Made by a program: the position numbers and the translations under genes. A stretch of 64,000 nt of DNA from Pisaster brevispinus (taxonomy: Eukaryota; Echinodermata; Asteroidea; Forcipulatida; Asteriidae). Below, one piece after another: positions 29,454 through 42,453 of the stretch (the stretch's first letter is position 1; every line of letters begins with the position of its first letter). The stretch spans positions 2,505,001 through 2,569,000 of the forward strand of contig JAMKCF010000002.1 of assembly GCA_023634235.1 (NCBI GenBank), given 5' to 3'. Under the pieces are notes generated by a model. The model had not been told where the DNA came from, did no database searches, and saw only the letters and a program-made list of their open reading frames with translations.

Positions 29454-30556
29454 TATATTAGGCTAAAACCTTGCATAATCCACAAATATCCAACAGTTTA
29501 GATCTTTGCACTTAGCACTTATCATTAACGACGCACTTGTTACCAGACATAGCCGAATGGCAGTGAAGTGCTGAATCGAAAAGAAGAAAACTTTGGGATT
29601 GGTCGTGGAGAATTCGGACAATTATTTGAGGTACTTCTTTCGAGATTTCCTTGACAAAAAAAACGGTGTTAGAAATAAAATATTCAGTTGGGAATGACAG
29701 AATGACATCGACTAGAAAATGGAGGGAAAAGTGTAGCTTGCCCAAAACTTGTTGTGAGTTCCTCAAAGATGAATGAAACAAAAACTTTCACAAAGTCTCC
29801 CTTTGTTGCAATTTCAAAACAGACGGCCATTTAGTAAATGAGAAAGTAGGCTCCCAGAAAACAAGAGGAATCTCTTACTGAAAGTGTCTTGCAAGATAAA
29901 AAAGATTGCAGTCTTTCTAGAAAAAAAAAGTAGTTTTCAACTTTTGTTACTTGTCAGTTTTATTTATAATAGTATTTACAAACTCTACATTCACTTGATC
30001 TATTATCATACATATAAATAAACTAAATTAACTATTTGCTTTTTATTCAAAATCATTAAAACTCTATGTTATCTTAAAAATCAAATATCTTATTGATTTT
30101 GTTTTGGTTTAAACATAAAATAGCTTCGCAATCACATAGATATAAAACTCTGCTATAACTCTTTTAAAAAAAATCAACTACTGTTTCATGTACAATAATT
30201 TGACATAAAGATCCTGGTAACCTGTTAGTGTGGGATTTTTCCCAGGTGAAGATTATCCAGAGGACTGTTGAAGGAAACTTTTCACTCAATTTCCTATTAT
30301 TTTATTTCCTAAAGGAAGTCTAATATAATTGAAGAATTGTAATATATGACACTTGCAATCAAATTTTATTTTAGAACATATATTTGATGTTTTTTCTTTC
30401 AAAGTTTTCAATCAGAAAAATAAGTTGTTGTTTTTTTTCCCCAGAAATTAACCAAGACCTTGATTGGAATCTTGATGTTAATTTCTACAGGAAATTCCAT
30501 GTCAATCTGATAAGCAAAAACCTGTGGGATATTTTTGTTTAAAACACTAATTTACA
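29454..30556. other. AT-rich intergenic, no gene seen
   Basis: Contains one 89-codon frame on the minus strand (29,512-29,781) that lacks recognisable domains or splice context. It is not called. Nothing else was found. Confidence 0.4.
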
Positions 30557-30972
30557 CTGGTACCACAGATTGCCACAAAGCACCATACCTTCCCAGGCTA
30601 GCACTGGGGGCATGGGTTTCTTCTGTTTGTACAGCTGACACTGGTACCACAGACTGCCACAAAGTACCATACCTTCCAGGCTAGCATTGGGTGCATGGGT
30701 TTCTTCTGTTTGTACAGCTGATACTGGTACCACAGACTGCCACAAAGTACCATACCTTCCAGGCTAGCATTGGGTGCATGGGTTTCTTCTGTTTGTACAG
30801 CTGACACTGGTACCACAGACTGCCACAAAGTACCATACCTTCCAGGCTAGCACTGGGTGCATGGGTTTCTTCTGTTTGTACAGCTGACACTGGTACCACA
30901 GACTACCACAAAGTACCACACCTTCCAGGCTAGCATTGGGTGCATGGGTTTCTTCTGTTTGTACAATTGGTA
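30557..30972. repeat. 83-bp minisatellite, five copies
   Basis: Unit begins CTGGTACCACAGACTGCCAC and contains GTACCATACCTTCCAGGCTA and GCATGGGTTTCTTCTGTTTG. Unit starts fall at 30,557, 30,641, 30,724, 30,807 and 30,890 (spacings 84, 83, 83, 83), about 95% alike. 83 is not a multiple of three, so the repeat reads successively in different frames, producing overlapping artefactual frames on the minus strand. Confidence 0.95.
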
Positions 30973-31007
30973 TTATCGGGAAACCCCATGGCTTGTGTAC
31001 TGTAGAC

Positions 31008-31165
31008 TTACCAGTCTCCTGTGGTATTACCAGTCTCCGGTGGTATTTTGTGGGCAGGAAAGTGCATCGGTAGTGCTTTGTGCACTGTGAACTCCATCTC
31101 AACAGTCTCCTGTAGTATTTTGTGGGAATGAGCCAGTTTGGGCAGTAGAGTGCACTGGTAGTAAT
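31008..31165. repeat. Short tandem CAGTCTCCTGTGGTATT repeats
   Basis: CAGTCTCC(T/G)GT(G/A)GTATT occurs three times between 31,010 and 31,120, twice followed by TTGTGGG and a GCAGGAAAGTGCA- or GCAGTAGAGTGCA-like phrase. A degenerate array next to the 83-bp minisatellite. Confidence 0.6.
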
Positions 31166-32690
31166 ACGGATGGATTCCTCTGGAAACCGGTTTTTTGTTG
31201 GAATCCCAACTGGGATTCCTTCAAAGGAAAACAAGTCTATGTGGGAAACACCCACCCGGAACTTCCCTATTGATTCCATAAGGAATATCCTATGGCTATT
31301 CGCAAGACATAGCACCCCTCATGAGTTGATGGAACATTTCGCAGACCAAAAAATTCTTAAAATTTATTTGCTTTATCAAAGTTCAATTTTCGCCTAAGGC
31401 AATTACATAATTCACTACATGGTATAAACAGAAAATAATTTGTGCTTGTTTTTTTTGTTTTTTTCACTTTCTCCCCATTTCATTCTTCACTACTATTTTC
31501 TACCATCCATGTTTAAAATCTTGACAAAATAATTACTATTTATATACTCTGTTTAATTCCTGAAAAGTCATCAGTATGTAGGAGCCAGTTAAAGTAGAAC
31601 AGAAGTCAGAATTTTGGATGGAAAAAAGTAAAAAGTTATCCCAGTATTCATGCAAAATGTGATCACTGTTAAAGTAAACTAGAGCTTTCATTGGACAATA
31701 CTTTCGTCCGAAGAAAATATAGCGATAACAAATATGAAAACTCCACAGAAAAGTTCTGGTTATTTTATTTTAGTGAAAATACGAGCAGAGTACGTGGATC
31801 CATGGCAAAGAGTCCAAAATGTGAACCTGTTTTTGAAGGAACACAGTAAAATTTTACAAATGGGTGATGTTATTTGATAAACCAAAGAATATTTCCCCCC
31901 AACACACGTTTGCTTTTAACCATTTGGGCTGCCTGGAGTCTCCAAACGCAGCGGACACACCGGGTAACCAGTGACTAGCAAGTGGGACCAGTTTAGCTTG
32001 TCATTTTAACTAGTCCGTCAGTTTTTTCATAAGTCCATATTTCATATGGAATAAGGATGCTTTTTTCACATTGAACTAGCCAGCTGGACCACTTGGAGAG
32101 AATTCTAACCAGTCTTTCTGTGTTTTGAGAAGCATCTGGCCAGTAGACCTCTGCTAAGGGAGAACGCAGTCCCCTCAGGTGTTCTAGTTAGCATTTGGCC
32201 TGCGGACGACTGAGAAACACCAGTGGTTTTCCTCTGTTAATGTAAAGTCTGAGCATGTGTGGATTTATAAGACCAGTGGTTTTACCTTGTAAGTCCGCTC
32301 CCACCAAGCTTCCACGAAAGCCTCCTACTAACCCTCGACAACCTATTGCGGAATTCATCTCGGTAAACCCATTCCAAATCCATCAACAATCAAGAGCGGT
32401 TTTTGCTCAGCTATTATAAACTTATTGCTTCGAGCTAAAATTCATAATGAACAAGGCTAGGCTTGCAGAGTCCAGCGACTGAGTAACCATAAAGATTCTC
32501 AGAATCAAGGGCCTTTTAAGACTCTGTTCAGAACCAAACCACAAAGCATTTGTAAGATGCCAAGAAAACCACTTCAATCAGAGTTATTGTCCGATGACTG
32601 ATACACCTGTCCGATGATGGTATTGATGGATTCAGAATGGTCATCCAAACCTGTTCTACAGATCAAGTTAAGCAATAATGCTGTTGGAAT
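31166..32690. other. Intergenic; degenerate CCAGT-rich sequence
   Basis: From about 31,960 to 32,290 ACCAGT/ACTGGT phrases recur irregularly, grading into the ACTCAAGTCCACTGG array. No gene was recognised. Confidence 0.4.
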
Positions 32691-32711
32691 TCGCATTTGT
32701 TACTTCTAACC

Positions 32712-32938
32712 ATTAGTTTAGTACTCAAGACCATTGGTTTGGAACTCAAGTCCACCGGTTAAGTACTAAGTCCCCTTACTCAAGTCCACTGGTTTATCAA
32801 ACAAGCCCACTGGTTTGGTACTCAAGTCCCCTGGTCTGGTACTCAAGTCCACTGGTTTATCAAACAAGCCCACTGGTTTGGTACTCAAGTCCACTGACAA
32901 GAAGTCCACTAACTTGGCACTCGAGTCCACTGGCTTTA
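32712..32938 (+). repeat. Minisatellite, ACTCAAGTCCACTGGTTT units
   Basis: About ten degenerate copies of an 18-25 bp unit (GGTACTCAAGTCCACTGG; TTATCAAACAAGCCCACTGG). One 61-bp block is repeated almost exactly at 32,780-32,820 and 32,840-32,880. Lies just downstream of the PDE9A-like stop codon, so it could be in its 3' UTR. Confidence 0.8.
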
Positions 32939-33287
32939 AAACTGTACGCTGCTGAAACTTGCTTGATTGATATCAGCTTGGAGTCAAAATGCCGTTGGAC
33001 CTTCGTATTGGTCTTTTGATGAGCAATGTGACGTATATGATCCACTTGCCTTGAAAATCCATCCGAGGGCGGTTCAGCATTGCGACAGCACACAAGTTGA
33101 GGACAGGGTCTAGACAAGTACCCAATGTTATTAGCACACACATAAACACACCTCTATCACCCCATTTGTCACCCAGTCTCTCACTCTCACCCTCTCTCTT
33201 ACCCTCTTTGTCTCCTCATAATAAACCATAGCATCGCTTGGGGCAGGACCCTATGAAACAGTCTCTTATGCAACATCGGAGTTCCTG

Positions 33288-33566
33288 TCATTTAGGGTTA
33301 CCCCTGACCTTGGACGACCCCCCGACCTTTGACATGCTGAGATTTGTTCGGACTACTTTCTTGTCGGTGGCGTTGCTCATTGCAGCGTCGCCGTTCTGTT
33401 TAATGGCCGGTGTCGTGGAGCCGTTTGTGGAGTTGATCTTGGGCATCTCGCCGTTGGCCTGCCTCGTTTTGTCGTTCTCCGTCTTCTTCCGTTTCTCCTC
33501 CTCCATGGCCTTGGCCATCTCTGAGTAGTAATTGAGAGCTTTCCTCACCGGCTCAATGATGTGCTC
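33288..33566 (-). CDS. PDE9A: PDE9A-like last exon: C-terminal helix and tail
   Basis: Acceptor CATCGTTAG|GAGCAC, phase 0. Encodes [20 protein letters not shown] (end of the catalytic fold; compare the PLWESRDRYEELKR region of vertebrate PDE9A), then about 65 residues of basic, Asn/Thr-rich tail ending RGNPK and a stop. No AATAAA was found within 500 bases downstream. Confidence 0.85.
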   Translation of the reverse strand, partial: EHIIEPVRKALNYYSEMAKAMEEEKRKKTENDKTRQANGEMPKINSTNGSTTPAIKQNGDAAMSNATDKKVVRTNLSMSKVGGSSKVRGNPK

Positions 33567-36500
33567 CTAACGATGGAAACATTGTCAATATTAACAAAGA
33601 AACCATTTCATTAACCCTCATCCTCCCAAGTCCTCTTCATGAAGTTGGGAGGATTGCATGAAACGAGGACCGTAGGCCCAAATAACAGTTGTTCATCACT
33701 GTGCAAGGCATACCAATCTTCTCAACATTTGTGCTGGCTGACTATAGAGTGGAGGATAGTGGAGGATTGAGGACAGCAGGCCCCAAACACCAATCACTTA
33801 TCACCAGGCAGGCATACCAATCTTGTCAAAGTCCAAACATTTTGGAGGTGGGCGACCACAGAGTGGAGGATCTTTAAGCCAACCTGAGATACTAAGCCGT
33901 CAACTGATATATCAATGTCCAATTTCATAATAGCTGTTTACAATTTCATTTCTGTTTCAGCAGAAAATGATGCTTAGCAAACTTTCCTGCTTTGCAACAA
34001 TTAGCAGGAAACCAGTCACCAACGATACACATTACAAGGTAATTTTTGGCTTGTTGCCTAATTTTGCTAAGCAAGTTAATCTCTTTCCAAACAATACTTT
34101 GTGCTTACAGCTTTATGAAATTGGGCCCAGGAAATTTTCTACGCAGTTCTAAGAATGCACCATAGAGTTATATCGGAGCTAGAGGGCGCAGTAGCCTATT
34201 TACGCGGCCCGACAAGGGCAGCGCGGCGGCCATTTCGTACTGAAGTACTGAAGTAGTCCAAAACAACATCTAAACCATTTGTGCGTGTTGCAAAAGAGCA
34301 ATGGTTAACAATGAAAGGGTTTACTGTGAAATTTATGAACGCCAGTCAAGACCGTTTATACTACTAAATAATCCCGAATAATTATAATAATTTAGAATTA
34401 TATTCCTTCACTTTGGACAATATATCATGGCATGTGTGTTCATCCTCTTTTGAAACGAATAACCTTAACCCCCACGAAACAACTTTAATACAGCCGCTCG
34501 TTTTTTTGTTTTTTTTTAGACCGCATAATGTGTATTTAATTAGCACACCGCGTATTTCGTATTCAATGTTGCCCTCGTGCAAAATGGCGCGCGTGCCTCC
34601 TTGTGGTTCCGTCGCGTTTGTGCACGTAGCATTACCAGTGCCCCCTCTAGTTCCTATATATAACTCTATGGAATGCACTCATTTCTGTAAACAATGGATT
34701 AATGATGTAGTCTGCTGCCCCCTAGTGTCTCCGTTGTGTGTACTTACATCTAGTTTGGGAAGTAACAGCCCAATCGCCTCAAAGAGTGGAAGCAGAACAA
34801 ACCGGATGAAACCGGTTTGCGATGAGGGTTTGGTCACCTTCTCTCTGTCCATAAATGGTGCCACTGGTAACCCTTCAAGCTTCTCTACGTCACTCTGTAA
34901 CAAACAAATCAAGGATACCATCACCGATTGAGCTTTCTGATTGGTTAATTTTGCAGCTTTGAAAGAAAACAATTATCTAACAGTTCTCTAAACTGAAACG
35001 GTCGCTCCGTTACTTTTAATTCAGATACTTCTTTCTGGTGGTAAAGAGCAAGAAATTGCTTTAAAAATAAGGTTGAAAAACAAAAACAAATTTACAGTCT
35101 ACACTCTACAGAAGTAAAGTCAAAAATGCTGATTCCAATTGGTGTTCTAAACATGGAAACATTGATATTGGTGGCTCCCTCAGTTTAGAGTACAACTTTG
35201 TGACTTTCCCCTCCCCCAAAAAAAACAACAACTTTCGATTAACATTGGAAAGCTTTACTACACTATAGTAATGTGTACTTATTTTGTGCTTTTTCAAGCC
35301 AAGTAGGCCCCTCAAAAGTGCCTTGCAATATTATTACCCCTGTTCGGGCCCTAAGCATTCCTGCAACCATCTCAACTCATTAAGAGTATGCAGCACCTAC
35401 AACCAAGTTGTCACACAGGTGGAGAATCATTCACATCAAGGATGTCTACCCTCACAGGTACCCATTTACTCCTGGGTGATGAGAAGTATTTGTGATGAGA
35501 AGTATCATCATCTCCTGATGATGACTAGAGCAAGCTAGTTGAAACGCTGAGACCAATTAAGAACTCACTCCATGGCAGTGAGGTTAATAACGAGAAGTCC
35601 CCTCGATTCGATCCACTATTAAGCTAGAGTAGTAATCCCGGCCGATTTCCTACCCTCCGCCCAGGTAGTAGCTAATAAGCTGGACAGTTCTTTTCAGAAC
35701 TAAGTAGTCTCCCAAAGTAGTCTCCCGATTTTCCAAAATCTACTCCGCGGCAGTAGAATAAAAAGCAAGACCCAGTTCTCCAAGAACAAATCTACATAGC
35801 TAGTAGGTATACACATGGTGTTACCGCAACCCAAATATAAATTGATACCTCACCATGGCAAAGCCTCAAAAAGTGTATAAAGAACTGAGGTTGATGAGAT
35901 TCATTGCTGAAACAGAACATCTGAAACAAGGACCCACACTTTTTGAGGTATATCGGAATGATGGCATTTCTGCCTTTTAGTAACCCCCTGGAGTTATAGA
36001 TTTCAAGGAGCTTCTGGGAACAGTATCCTCAGCGAGAGATATAGATCAGAGAGCATGACTTTTAACAGCTACTTTTTCCATTGGGTAGACTTAGAAATGC
36101 ATGAACTCCGATACAATCTGAGATTTCTCATCTCAGACGAACAGAGGTGTCATGAACGGGATTCGAACCCATGATCCAATGACTTATCCACCAGAACTTC
36201 AGTTTGATGCGCCACGACACCATCGTAGACGACGCTTTTATCTCGGTGTTGCAAGGGAAAAAGCCAAAAATTCAAGACAATGTTAGAGCTACAGAATCAA
36301 ACCCTGGCTTGTGAAATTCAAAATGGCTGCCTATCTTACCTGGTTGAAGAACTCCGTGAGTAAGCAGTCAATCCACGGGTCGGACACGTCCATCGGTCGG
36401 GCCTCATTGGAGATATCTGCTACCTTGATACAAATCTGCATCAGCTACAACAAACAAAAACACACCCACTAAAGCGTAAACAACTTGAGCTTTAAACAGC

Positions 36501-39500
36501 TACTCGAGCAAAACAATATAAACGGAAATGCTATTTAAACTTGTTTATAATGTATTTGTTTATCATTGAGTTGTATTTTTGCTATTTTTACACATTTTTT
36601 CGTAATTATCGGTCAACAACATTAGGCTCCCAACCTTGAGGTTTTGAAAAATATAGCTACACTTCTCTGCCATTGACAGCATGCGCCAAAATGACAATAC
36701 TTTGTCGTCATTTATCAAGGCATGGAGAGCAATGTTCATTTTAGGATTCAAACCTGCAAGCAAGTCCCTGTTGTATTACCACTTGACCAGGTACAAATAA
36801 GTACTTGCCACAAAGACATCAAAGGCCCTACAGGTATCTGCCCAGCAAACAAAGTACAACATATCATTCCAGCAGAGGGTCATAAAGCAACAAAATTGCA
36901 TCTTTCACAAAAATTACGGCATAACGTTTCTGGCAGACAATGCCCCACGCAGGAAATGACTTTCCAACAATCACTCATAAATGGTAGACACTGATCAATC
37001 CACTACACTTAGTTTTTACGACGCCATTGTGCACAAATGCTTACGACCGTTGGTAATGCGGTTGGTACCCGCTGTCAGCTCGGTAAATGTGGATGAATTT
37101 GATGTTTTTTGTGAAAACACAGAGACAGTTTTTTGCTGTTTTCTCAGCAAGTAGATACTGTATTCAGCTGGAACTTTCACATTGTGACTTTTATTGTAAC
37201 TCTCTTTATAATTTTGTCTATAAATCAGCATTACGTTGACAAAAATCAATCTAGGACCCTACTTAAGCAATCAGGGCTTGAATTTTACACTGGACTGCAG
37301 GTCCGAGGCCAGTGGATTTATTGTCGGGCCAGTAAACTTACGACCGGACAAGTCCAGCGGTCTTGTGCTTTTCACTTGAATGAGATTACTTCACTGAGAA
37401 ATATCTTGAACAGAAACACATTGTGTTCAAATGTAGACTTTGAGTCTGATAAATACCATTCAATTTTGTTGAGTAGTGAAGTAAATGCTTACTACCCAAG
37501 AAGACAGACGAGATCAATCTTCTTAATGCTTATTGTTGAAATAAAAAACATGCATATCAAACGGTGTCAGAACTCGGGAAGTTTTTTCTCATTTTGAATC
37601 TGGTCTCGTACAAAACTTTCTGGTCCAATAAAAATTTTGAACTACAAGTCTTGTGTATTTTTATCCCAAATTCGAGCTTTGGCACTATATAAATGTTATT
37701 ACTATTGTTATTATATATGAAATAACAGTAACTGCACGGGTTTTCCCCAGTGCTGCCCAAATAAACAAAACATGTTGCCATAGTTACCAGGCTGATGTGA
37801 TCCTTATTGGAATAATCAAACTCTGGAACCACTGATTTGAACTTGTTGAGGATCTCGCTGTGCTTGGCCATGTCGGTGGCTAGTATACATCTAATCATTC
37901 CCTCTCTGACTTTCTTGAATCTCTCATGACCGATGTTCTTGAAGATGTTACAGTGAGGCTGCGAGAAGAGAAAAAAACCCATAAAGAATGGTGTGGAGCA
38001 TTCTCACTGAGCAGTCTTATGCACCGGGTGTCTGGCGGATGAGTCGAGTTACCAGACTGGGGGTTTGAATCCCACTCATGGTGCTCTGAAATGACTTTTA
38101 ACCATAATTGCTCCCCTTCCCCCAGGTGTATAAATGGAGATCAACCAAGGCTGTGGTAAGTATGTGGATTTGAATCCCTCTCATGGTGTTTATAGCCTCT
38201 GGAAAGGCTATTAATCATAATTGCTTCTCTTCTGCCAGGTGTATAAATGGAGATCAACCAAGGCTGTGGTAAGTAAGTGGATTTGAATCCCTCTCATGGT
38301 GTTTATAGCCTCTGAAATGACTCTTAACCATAATTGCTTCTCTTCCCCCAGGTGTAACAAATGTGCACCGACCAAGGCTGAGGAATGACAGGCTAACAAA
38401 ACATTTAAATTACACTGGCTGAGTCAACATATCAGTACAAATCACATTCTTACTGCCTAAGGCCTCTGGATTAAGTCTTAAACCATAATTGCTACTCTCC
38501 CCATAGGTGTATAAATAGGCACTAGGTAAGGATGCTCCACAAAGAGTCAAGAGGTCTGTGGAACTGTTTTACTTTACCACTGTCAGATGACAAAACGAAT
38601 GTGGTTGGAATTTCTCAGAATGCTTAAACCAACAATTACGATCTGTATACTTTACCTTGTAGGAACTTTATGACAGCTTTTGATCGATCTGGGTTGGAGA
38701 GTGGGGTGCGAACAGATACAGACGGCTTAGAATATGTCTTACCTTTTCCAGAATCTGGAATGCCACAGAACAATGGTGGTTCTCAAGAGGTGAGATGTCG
38801 TTATACCTGAGTGCTAGCTCCGTTCTTGCATTTACCTGTCAGATTAAAAGCAGACAAATACTAATCAATTGAAACATTCGCTCAGGAAATTAAGTGTTAA
38901 TGCAAGCCCATTTTATGCTATAAATTACTACTTTTTGGAGAAATTGCAAATACAAATTCAAAAACAATGACTGCAGTTAATGCACACACAATTTCAAAGC
39001 TGACTTCCTGACTTTGTCTTGGTCCAAACATGACCTTTGACAAAGGTCATGTTAAAAACACATGATGTGTTGTAACCGACCATACGTGTTATAAAAAGGC
39101 CCATGGATCACCAATTCAACTTTAACATATTTAAAATGAGGACCTCTCGCCTTGGATCAACATCCCTGTCCGAAGATCATAAAAATACCCCTCCTTTAAC
39201 TTCACCTGATGGATGTCAACTCTACTCACTCTTCAAACAGGTCATGCGTGAATGTCACATTGCACGTTGATTCATGCATGGCTAAGTCTCAGTCCATTTC
39301 CAAGTAGATCAAAGTTGAAAGGAATGTGTAACTTACTTGGTACGCGTTATTGTAGCCAGGATGATCTAGGTCGTGACAGATCGCCGATGTGATCATGATT
39401 AACACCTCAATGTCGCCCATTAAGGTGCAAAGGTCAGCTAACCAGGTCATGCCGTACATCTGCAAAAGGGGAAAAGATCAAATCTGGTAAGGTTTGCGTT

Positions 39501-42421
39501 GACACTATGTACATGAAATCTCTCTTTGAGCTTTGGCGCTCCGTTTGTCTTCAAGATCAAGCTGGACTGGGATGCTGTAGGCTGTCTTAAAAGTCACGCA
39601 TGTTCTAGGTGCAAAAGAACTTTCCCGTAGGCATACACCCGCATTCCAGTAAACTGCGAAAACATTCTGCTGGATAGTGACATTGAGTCAAAGGACGAGA
39701 ACATTTCTACTAGGAGAACAGCGCATTGGCATGTTCCAACCGGAAGTTCTAGTGGTCCAACAGACCGACAAGACGAAGAAATGGGGACACATTGACGATG
39801 ACGACACCAATTGCGATTGTGGCACATCACCCCCAATGTATGCCACACCTCCAGCCCTTGAGGAGCAGTGCTGCCTTGAAGACCCGGCGGCAGCAAACGA
39901 GAAGGCTGTGAGATGTGCCTAATCTTGGCCAAACATTTGAAGAGTAGATGATGGACTCAAAAGAAGAAGACAGACCGGTCATTGTACGCCCGCTGGAATG
40001 CTTAACCATTCCGATTAGAACGTTCCGATAGTTCAGACTTTTGAGAAAGGCCCTAAGTACTGTAGATGTTCAATGAAATGCGAAGGCGGGAAAGCCGGGA
40101 CTGGATTCTGCGAGTGAGGATAAGTTCAATGATGCACGAAGACAGGAAAGCTGGGGCAAGATCCAAGTATAAGTGGATGGGGAGTGTGTGCTCACTCAAC
40201 TGTGGCAGTTGTGGAAACAAGTGCAAGGGTAGGGAGGATCAAAGACCAAATCAGGTTACGATATTAGAATGGAGGCAGAAGTCTTTAGTTAATACTGCGG
40301 CAAGGGCTAAAAGCCAATCACTCTGTGCATGATGCGAGACTCTTTTACGATGCCCATTTAAGGATTCCTAATTGGTCATAAACTCCCCGTTATGATAATT
40401 TTTATAAATACTGCTGTAGACATACTAGTTTTCAAGCGTAGTTTTCGCTGTGAGTTTCAACTTCTAGACTGTACTGCTTAACCACTTCCCATCAGATGAC
40501 CACTTTTTTCCACCAAACTGAATTATGGTCGATGTTTATGAATGCCTGGAACAACTTCGGAGCCTCCTCTTTTGGTTGCAGTCAATTAACATACTGGACG
40601 TACAAATATGTCCCTGGACGATCCATTGTATAGTGTGCACTGAGGCAGGCATCTACCACGCTACGATTTTTCTGAAATAAAGAGGTGCAAAGGGAACTGG
40701 AACTCATGCTTGAAATCTCTCTTTTTTGCGGGGTTATTGTGTAGTCCATGATTCCAGACCATCATTCTTTTGTTTTGCAAATGAGAATTACGAGAGCCCG
40801 ATGGGTTGCCACCATTGTTTTTCATTATATTCAGCTGATGGGAGGTAAGGCGAAGTTTCTAGCAAACCATGACCGATCATCGGCTTACGGCCGATGTTGC
40901 GGAAACATATTTGCGAAGCTGAGGGGTCATCCTACCTTCAAAATCACATGAAATCTGGTCAGCTGCACCTCCTACTAGCACCTCTAAAACAAGGATACTT
41001 TGACCCTCCAGCCTCAGGTAGGCTACTTTGACCTCCCCACTGCAAACCGTCTGTACACTCAAGTGTTTGTTTGTTCCCCTTTTTCAACGGCTAGTTTAAC
41101 TTCTTCCCACGTGAGTCAACAGCCTTCCCCAAACACTGCAAGTTCCACCTCATAACCAGGTCAAGATTTCCACGTCTTAATAGCCGAGGTCCATTTCCTT
41201 GGTAAACATGCCAAGATGGGACGGCCCGAAACCTAATCTCGGAGATCTCTAAACATTGTGATATTTTACACCTCCCAGGAAACAAGTCCAAGCATATAAT
41301 CAATGCTAAAATGCCTGTCCGCCAGGGGTGCGTCATCCTGTTCGGTAATTACTTAGCGAAATTGACGGCAAACTTTAAAGGGGGGGGGGGGTGTTTACAA
41401 GATTGGAGAGTTCCGGCTTTTGAAGGACCTGGATTTTAAGTGGAACAAGGAGAGGGAAATTGGACAGATTTTTAGTAGATTAAATTGTTTCATTACGTAA
41501 ATGAAACGGTCGGGAGATTGAAAATTGGCTTAGTAATATACAGGATATTGTAAAAAGGTATTCGATCAAAGCCGATAGACAAAACCCTTTTAGAGGTATT
41601 GAAGATGCTCTGAAAAAAACAAACCACCAGCTGGTGATTCCTTTCGCTGTTGGTTTAACACAACACAGAAGTGAGCAGTTTCGTTAAAAAGGGAACGTTG
41701 TCGTAAGCTGTAACTTACACATATTACTGTTTTGTCTCAAATCTTCGCAAATCGCCCAAGAACTGCTTGGGGGAGTTTTATGGCAATAGTCATGTAACAC
41801 TGACCAAAGGTGTCAAAAATGTGTTTTTGTTTTTTTTCTTCACAAGGAAAACAGCCCGAACCCTTACCCCCCTTGTCCCCCAAAATGTTACTGACAAAAT
41901 GCACAATTAATGGTTTGGTACATTAAATATCCCCACTCCCTTGGTTACCCCACTGCATTTCAACTAGATATCTAGAAGGTCTGATTATAACAAAGACAAG
42001 TTTCTTATAAATGTGGCATGTTGTGGCCGAGCGGATAAGAGCACCGGACTCAAGCTCTGGTGTTTCCGACTCAGCAGAGTGTGGGCTCGAGTCCCGGTCG
42101 TGACACTTGTGTCCTTAAGCAGGACACTTAACCATTACTGCTGCGCCTTTCGGATGGGACGTAAAGGTCTGGTGTGTTGTGTAATGCACGTAAAAGAACC
42201 CAGTGCACTTATCGTAAAAGAGTAGGGGTTCGACCAATGTTCCTAGTCAGATCGACAGCATACTGTGCCACAGCACCTCGTAAACCATTACATGGTGCTA
42301 TAAAGGAATAGGTCTCATACTTCAAAATGTAGCTCCACATACCTTGCAGGAAAAATAACACTAAGCGCTTTGATACGCCCCTAGGGATGTGATAAAGCGC
42401 TATATAAGCACTTAAAAGTAC

Positions 42422-42453
<32 letters not shown>

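Noticed and set aside
30557..30972. Regularly spaced repeats resembling a CRISPR array
   Set aside because: The units are contiguous with no unique spacers, the unit is 83 bp and the DNA is eukaryotic.
30539..31315. Several overlapping minus-strand frames with repeated THAPNASLEGMVLCG-like peptides
   Set aside because: They arise from the 83-bp minisatellite read in staggered frames; no start context, splice sites or known domain.
33238..33528. Hydrophobic plus-strand frame ([17 protein letters not shown]...) resembling a membrane protein
   Set aside because: Antisense of the last PDE9A-like exon, whose acceptor, phase and protein similarity are strong.
34413..34931. 172-codon plus-strand frame antisense to the PDE9A-like exon
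   Set aside because: It spans the hAT-like MITE and the reverse strand of a confirmed coding exon; shadow frame.
40066..40332. Plus-strand 88-codon frame with several Cys ([12 protein letters not shown])
   Set aside because: No family recognised, no splice or promoter signals; probably part of degenerate retroelement DNA in the PDE9A-like intron.
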